Shown piece after piece: positions 58,167-64,000 of a stretch of DNA of 64,000 bases; the first letter of the stretch is position 1; each line of letters opens with the position of its first letter. The notes under the pieces are model-generated. The model ran no database searches, had not been told where the DNA came from, and was given only the letters and a program-made list of their open reading frames with translations. A program made the translations under genes and the position numbers. This DNA is from Physcia stellaris. Its lineage: Eukaryota; Ascomycota; Lecanoromycetes; Caliciales; Physciaceae. Where the stretch lies: NCBI GenBank assembly GCA_018902385.1, contig JABSSW010000017.1:1-64000 (forward strand). The letters run 5' to 3'.

Positions 58167-58636
58167 GTCGATGATGGCTGTAGCTGAGCCGGCTTTCTCT
58201 TAATTGCCTGAGTGAGATCTCGTTGAAGGGTACAGTGGCAGACTGATGCTCCCCCAGTTCGAGGATGGAAAATCCTGAGATATACATGTGTCGTAGGTGT
58301 GCCGGAGGTAAGATGAGTGCGTGATTACGACAGGACTGACGCCTCCAGTCGCCAGAGATGTCCTCGACAGTAAATTTCTCTCCAGGGGTGAGATACATTA
58401 TTTTCCGTATTGGTAATCGATCGAAATGTCGGTCTGCCTGAAAAAGTATCCTGCTCCTATCGTACAGCTGGGTTTTGCGGGGACGAAGCAGCGGTATGTT
58501 GACAATGTCAACGCTCAGGGCGACCGCTCCGGTACCACATCTTCGTACCTTGCATGATTGAATCCATGCCGGAATGTCAGGGCGTCTCGGGTCGATGCAG
58601 CTCGCTTCGTGAAGAGAAGTGCTGTATGTAAGAATA
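58167..58636 (-). CDS. Hypothetical open frame upstream of the aminotransferase
   Basis: A minus-strand frame stays open from about 58636 into the start of the aminotransferase gene, stopping at 58105 in a different frame. It includes CIDPRRPDIPAWIQSC, MYLTPGEKFTVEDISGDW and CRNHALILPPAHLRHMYI, which read like a real protein. No ATG before 58398 fits and no upstream exon could be fixed. A second frame in the first half (LFTKRAASTRDALTF) is also open. It may be the end of a gene whose 5' part lies around 58640-58780, or chance. Confidence 0.3.
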
Positions 58637-61600
58637 GATGGTCATCGATAGCAAGAAATCCTGAATAGTAAGCGCGAGTTCACTCACGGCAGGACATTGC
58701 CATTATTTCGAGCACACCCATCCAAGCAGGTAAGCGCTCGCTCTGACTTAAGGTTTCTCGTCGAGCTCGTGCATTTGCCATGGGACGATCAGCACTAGAT
58801 TTGTCATGCTGAATGCGTTGAGGCTGCATCTTACTGATTTTAGCATTGACTCGAAGTGGTTTGGCTGTCAGATTCCATATGCGAAGCTCTCAATCGGATA
58901 CGAGCTGTCAGCACGCAATGTCCAGGGCCAATGATGTCAGCCACGAGCAGAAAGGCACATGGCTGATTGGAAAATGACCACAGGATCCTGCTTCTTCCAG
59001 TAGGTAGTGGTGTTCATAGTTGGCTCGGTGGCGCTCGTAAGTGAGTGTCTCGACTGCGATATCAGGACAAGGCGTGGGTGGTGAAAAAACCTCGATGATG
59101 GAGGGAAAGAAAACAGAAAGGTGAAGCGCACCAATTAGAAGTTACTTACGTAATCATGGCATCAGGCTCTGTATTGTCCTGCACGTTCTGGCCCTCATGG
59201 AAAAGCAAGAAGAACCACATACACCAACTGCACCATAAGTATTGTGTAAGCCCTGTAAGCCTCGATTCTGTACTCCACCCTTATGCCTTCTAGAATACAA
59301 CAGCCGAATCACTAATTGCACATTAACAATTGACCGAGCGCGCGCTTGCAGGTTAGCTCCGAGGGAAAAACCAAAGACCAGCTCCAGCCGTAGCGGTAGA
59401 CCTAGAGTCTGTGAATGTGCAGCGTGCTTGAGCATTACATACTCATCCGAGTTCTTGCTCAGCTCACATGGCCACAAATTCCCCAAGCCATGACCGTCCA
59501 TTGCGACCCCTTGTCGTTGCCTCTTGCTGGGGCTGCTTTCCGCTACTTCCTGCTCTCCAGCCCTAGGACCTTGGGATGTCACACCCTCATGGCCAAGGTC
59601 CGAGTCAGACCTGTAGTCACGAGGGAAGTATAGTGACCTAGCAAGTGCCCCGAGTAGACTGTTGCAAGATCACAATCGAGCAGATCCTGTCGGGGGCTTG
59701 ATCTTTTAGCATACCGCAGTAAGTGGCGAATATTGTACGCTTCCTACTGGGAGGATTGCGTACAGTCTGTCGACGGAATGCGGTCAAAGACGCACTGCAG
59801 CAGATACCTAAATCTTGATATCTTTCTTGACAGTGGAGAAAAATGACGAGCACTTTATTACACGAAGTGTCTGCACACTCTTAGCGTTCGCTATACTGCG
59901 AACGGTCCTTCCATAATGGGAAGAGTTTTTAGTCAATGGTAGGGCCCGAAAATGAAATGCCATTCAGGGCATGTTATGAGCGCTGCGGAAGACAAGTCCC
60001 AGTCGAGCATCCATCAGTGGTGAGCTATAGGTCTGTGTCCCAAATTCGAATGTAAGATAGTAGGCATGTGTTTGCCCCAGCTACCGAACAGAAATATTCC
60101 GCGAAGTTTGCAGCCAATGAGGCGGTGAGATTACCAGTAAAGGACTATGTACTGGCAAGCTCCAACATGTGCCTCGTCAAATTCCGCGTAGCAGATTTCA
60201 GATGTTGACTCGAAGAGAGGAAATGAGGACGCTTACCAGTCACCTAGGGTATTTCGACTTAAGGTGAGAGTATGGCAGACCGAAGATCAGTGGATTGTGC
60301 TGAATCTCTCAACGACCTTCTACATCACTTCTTCGTGGACCCAACGTGGGGCTGTTTTGCGATGAGCTCTGTCTAGCATGATATCTCAATCCAATCTCTA
60401 CATGATCAAAGCCGATTTTGACTCATGCGGAGGACTTAAGAATGCCTATAGTCTTGATCTGTCCATAGAAGTAGGGTCTTCCTTGCTTGAGCGGAAATTC
60501 TTTACGATTCCGGAACATTCTAGTAGGGATGTCTAGCAAAAACATTATGCCTGAAGTCGGTTTTCGCGAATCCCTCCCAAAGCGCAAAAGTAGTTTTGGT
60601 CGGTAAAGCGTCGATAAAAGTGGGTACCAAACCGACCAATCTTAACAGGTCCATCATCAGAGCAACAACGGTCGCCAATTACCATTACCGTTGTCTCCGA
60701 AGCCTAAACGATAGAAGGCCTCTTATTAGGGGGTTTGTAGTACCGGAGTCACAGGGCCTTCTTCCAGCCCTACGCCTGAGCCAGAGGTATGTTTGTCTAG
60801 CTTTAACCATGCAATCACTCGAGCGATCTTTCATAGGGACACCGTTCGGGACGATACCCACTCTGCTTCCTGCTCAGCTACTGTGTTTCTTCAAAAGTCC
60901 CTTGGCAATTTGTCGTCCTTGTTTCTTTACAGGTCGACGAGACGACTGAGGCCTCGGGCTTTGTGGTCATGCAGGTGCTCGACGAAGTCCCAGATAACAA
61001 GATCGTCGCAGAAATTGAAGGTTTCGAGATCAGATGTGTTCAGAGTGGGAATGTTGATCTTGGGTGTCAGGCTTGGTTCCGCCTCGTCCTTGGCTGAACG
61101 TCAGGATTGAGAGCCCAAGAACGCTGATTCAACAAATGGTCCCTGCTCTCTAACAAGGCCTCCCGTCTAAAGGTATTTCTGCTCTTGGCCTCGCGGTGAA
61201 TGATTAAAATTTTAGGGTCTCCCACTCCCCTGTCCATCTCTTCCCTTATCACTGGTGATTCTGTGCTCCCTTCTTCAGTTCCATCCCGCTTTACACACTC
61301 CCCCCTCAGTCACTCTGCAAGCGTCCTTCTGACCTTCTTGATAGACTTTAGATACTCCAATCCGGTCGTTCACGAGTGTTCTGAACACACACCCTGAACA
61401 CACCCTGATTCCTTTGGACCTCTCAACTCTTTCCATACTCATGATATTATGCCACCTCATGATTACCCCCATGTTCGACATTATCTTGCTCTTGATCTCG
61501 GACTGCCTTCGCATCTCTTTGGTTCCTGCGACTGTGCAACTGAGCTAACATGCTGACGATTCTCATTCCCTAGCGTTGCACTCCATCGAGACCAGATTCA

Positions 61601-62112
61601 AGAAGGGGAAGGTTCGACAATCTCTGTCACGGCCCCTGAATGGATGTCTGATTGGTCTACGAATCAATATAGATTGGATCTCAGAACAAGTGACTAAAGC
61701 AAGTTTCTTGGGATGTCCAATACCGCAGACAGTGGTCTCTCGACGATTTAGCCACTTTATTGCTCACGCTCGATCAGTTTGAGATACATCGGAACAAAAG
61801 CATCTGCCGGCATCCCGGCCCACTTACTGGAGAAATTGAACGGAAGTGTTGTCAAGGGGCTACACAACTAACTTCCGACATCCCCATGACTCCACTTCAC
61901 CCATCAATGAATTCCAAGTCACTAAACCGCGTCAGCAACTTGCCGCTACCGCTTAATTACCGAGGTAGTACTTGACCTCAGTTCGCAGCTCTCTTTCCCC
62001 CATTTGCCCTACCACACTTCTACTCCTCATCTTCCAGGGCAAATCAATCAGCTTACATTTCGGCCTTGAACGTCGTCTCTTCACCTACAACAACGATCAT
62101 ATATCACTCATC
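58637..62112. other. Gene-poor interval
   Basis: No supported gene in 3.5 kb. Near 60934-61097 on the plus strand a frame following a good acceptor (TTTACAG) reads ASGFVVMQVLDEV and ends WFRLVLG. It could be the last exon of a small gene, but no upstream exon was found. A pyrimidine-rich stretch with repeated GAACACACCCTGA lies near 61379-61405. Confidence 0.35.
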
Positions 62113-62767
62113 ATGCAACTCCTTACCATGCCAGTATTGGGGCTCTCACTTGTGGTCGGCCTTTTTGCCGCAACTACTATGGCGCTTCCCACCGTAAGCT
62201 ACCACTGCCCCTTCACTGATCGCTTCTGACAGTCACATCACAGAATGAGAAGGATATTTCCCTGCAAGAAACCGACGTCTACGATCTTATGAGCGCTATG
62301 GCGAAAGACAACAACGGCATCGTCTCTCTCGGTGCCGATGGTGTCCTCCGCTCCATTTGTCCCAACTTGACCGTCCTCGCCTACGAGAAGCTCAACAACC
62401 ATCAGATCCAGAAGTTGATCAATAGCTATGGCCGTGATGAACATCTATCCAAAGCCTTCGAAGGTGTAAACGGCAATGATGTCGTCGACCAGGAGCAGTT
62501 GATGCATGGGGACAAAGATTTCTTACCACTAGGCTTTGGTGAGTAGCATTTCGACAATCTCGATATGAGCAGCTTTCACTGACGCAGTACAATGCACAAG
62601 CCCCCAACGCTCCCATCTCAAAGAATCATGCTCTTCAGAATCGGGACGATTTGGTCTACTCGCCTGAGAACTGCCCCGCCACCGAATGCTACGGCATTGG
62701 GAATTGCGGCAAGTATTGTCACAGCTGCTATGTGCCATACCCAGGATACGCGGGGCGTTGCCATTAG
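62113..62767 (+). CDS. Secreted protein with Cys-rich C-terminus
   Basis: Three exons (62113-62193, 62244-62538, 62601-62767) join in phase to 180 aa. Exon 1 is a signal peptide (LLTMPVLGLSLVVGLFAA). Exon 2 encodes a charged helical region with one Cys (SICPNL). Exon 3 encodes the C-terminal module with six Cys in NCPATECYGIGNCGKYC, HSC and the final RC, rich in Tyr and Gly. As with the gene at 38044, an exon border separates the pro-like part from the Cys module. The final intron uses acceptor GCACAAG; the nearer GACGCAG would not keep the frame. Possible effector or antimicrobial protein; family not recognised. Confidence 0.65.
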
Positions 62768-63510
62768 TGGCTAAGGGCTGACGAATGGGACCCTGAGCGT
62801 GTCAATGATGAAGAGGTCTACTGGCAATCCGCTGGCTTCCATGTTGCTGACGAGTCCGCGAGAACCTTACACCCTTACCCATACCCATACTTTGCACCCT
62901 CTACCTCACAGAGTCTTACCTCTTTGCACCTCACCCACACGACCGATATAAAGTAGGTTAGACCCCATATTGTAGCATAGGCGCGTACCATCAAATCACT
63001 TGCCTGCTGCTGAGTCGACCATCTCATTGAACCTACTAAGCCATTGATTGGTACCTCATAGCCATTGTCATCTAGATAGTTGCGCTGATGTGGTCCCATC
63101 AGAATTTCCAAAGTAGAAAGCGAGTCTCTTCTGAGCAACATCCACCGGACAGACACAGCCTCGTCTCTCACGCTACCTTTCCCAACTTCTGACCACCAAG
63201 CCCCCACGGTACCTGAGTTCGGATACATGTAATTTACTACGGTTAACCTTAGTCGCCGAGTCGTTCCCATGTTCACCACGCAATGTTCACCACGCAGTAA
63301 CACCTGAGGTAACTTACCTTAGATCACTGTAATCTAGATACGATCAAGGCGTTAGCGCGCGGCACTCACTAAATATGAAGTTCTTGCCATCGATGTTTCT
63401 CCTCTTAGCAACTTAGTCAGCCTTCCCTCATCTTTGTTCCAAGTCGGGCTGTCTAACCCGAGCCGAAGTCATTAAGGCTCTTTAGAACTCCAGTTGTATC
63501 TCCTCGCATT
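62768..63510. other. Intergenic, no supported gene
   Basis: A minus-strand open frame at 63303-62875 has 142 codons but no recognisable motif or start context, so it is not called. Short near-repeats (CATGTTCACCACGCAATGTTCACCACGCAG) lie near 63270. Confidence 0.4.
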
Positions 63511-64000
63511 ATGGCTTCGATTGAGCCTCCATTCGTGAGCCCGCCAAACTCGCAGAAGAACAGCGTCTTTTTCACACTCTTCCCTAAGGAGATTCGTGAT
63601 CAGATTTTCGACCTCGCCATAACCCCCTACGAGAAGCGAGAAGCCTTTCTGCCCGAAGATCTGGAATACCATCGCTCCAACTTTCGCGACAATCATCGCG
63701 GAATCTCAACCGCTCTCTTGCGAACATGTCAACGGATCTATGGCGGGACTTGCGATATCCCAGCTCGCAATTACATCAAGGTCGATTGGTAAATAACTTT
63801 CGCCTCACACGGTTATGGATTTTATGATACCAATTCCACAACCCTGGCCTTTCCCACAAAGATGCAGAGCCTGCAAGTATACACCACTGCTGGAAATCTT
63901 TGTGCGCTATATGAATATTGAAACAGATATATTGATCAGGTCGCGGAGCAAGCACCCGGTCTCCGACACTTGACACTAACAGTGGGACATGGCCAGGCGC
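63511..64000 (+). CDS. 5' part of an F-box-like fungal hypothetical protein, cut by window edge
   Basis: The first exon starts MASIEPPF and contains FFTLFPKEIRDQIFDLAI and LLRTCQRIYGGT. This is the pattern of a widespread fungal family of F-box-like hypothetical proteins (a PxEIRxxIYxxA box, then LLxTCRxIYxE). It ends at VDW with donor GTAAAT near 63790. Downstream sequence to the edge has a likely second exon (TLAFPTKMQSLQVY, then GLRHLTLTVGHG). The gene continues beyond 64000. Function unknown. Confidence 0.6.

Noticed and set aside
59154-59582. 142-codon minus-strand frame
   Set aside because: No domain, no signal peptide, an overlapping frame on the plus strand of similar length, and no neighbouring exon.
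62875-63303. 142-codon minus-strand frame before the F-box-like gene
   Set aside because: Protein-like at first sight but no motif, poor start context and no splice partners.

Overview
The window is nuclear DNA of a filamentous ascomycete. Genes carry short GT-AG introns, mostly 45 to 110 bases, often with CTRAC-type branch points. The gene content is typical of Pezizomycotina: a highly reducing polyketide synthase, two fungal rhodopsin-fold membrane proteins, an NPP1-like secreted protein, small secreted cysteine-rich proteins and an OTT_1508-type deaminase. A plant-associated member of the Dothideomycetes is my best guess, but this is inference from gene content only.

Layout. 0-1.2 kb: two copies of a dispersed repeat (a third is at 38.8 kb). 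1.5-13.1 kb: a nuclear-type gene block with an Ulp1-like C48 protease (-), a Vps4/katanin-type AAA ATPase (+), an RGG/zinc-knuckle protein (+), a tRNA-like Pol III unit (-), a chromodomain protein (-) and a SPO11/TopoVI-A homologue (+). 13-22 kb: gene-poor, with repeat debris, an NPP1-like gene (-) and a broken C2H2 zinc-finger pseudogene. 22.3-26.1 kb: a small secreted protein, a CMD/AhpD-like gene with an in-frame stop, and a rhodopsin-fold membrane protein. 26.5-26.9 kb: a MITE with a 5-bp target duplication. 27.0-35.1 kb: one HR-PKS (KS-AT-DH-MT-ER-KR-ACP); my ten-exon model keeps frame and gives 2494 aa, but the ER domain has lost its nucleotide-binding glycines. 35-48 kb: dispersed small genes (a knottin-like secreted peptide, the OTT_1508 deaminase, a secreted protein, a small intracellular protein), plus repeat copy 3 and a second palindromic MITE. 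48.3-58.2 kb: a second rhodopsin-fold protein, then a GMC oxidoreductase (+), an MFS transporter (-) and a class III aminotransferase (-), which could act together. 58-64 kb: weak ORFs, a secreted cysteine-rich protein and the 5' end of a gene running off the right edge.

How the genes may work together. The PKS has no adjacent tailoring enzyme, regulator, releasing enzyme or trans-acting enoyl reductase, so it looks like an orphan or minimal locus. The oxidoreductase, transporter and aminotransferase form the only compact metabolic group. Gene models were spliced by eye. Where I say frame and phase agree, the total coding length was checked to be a multiple of three. Functions are assigned from motifs recognised by eye, without a database search.
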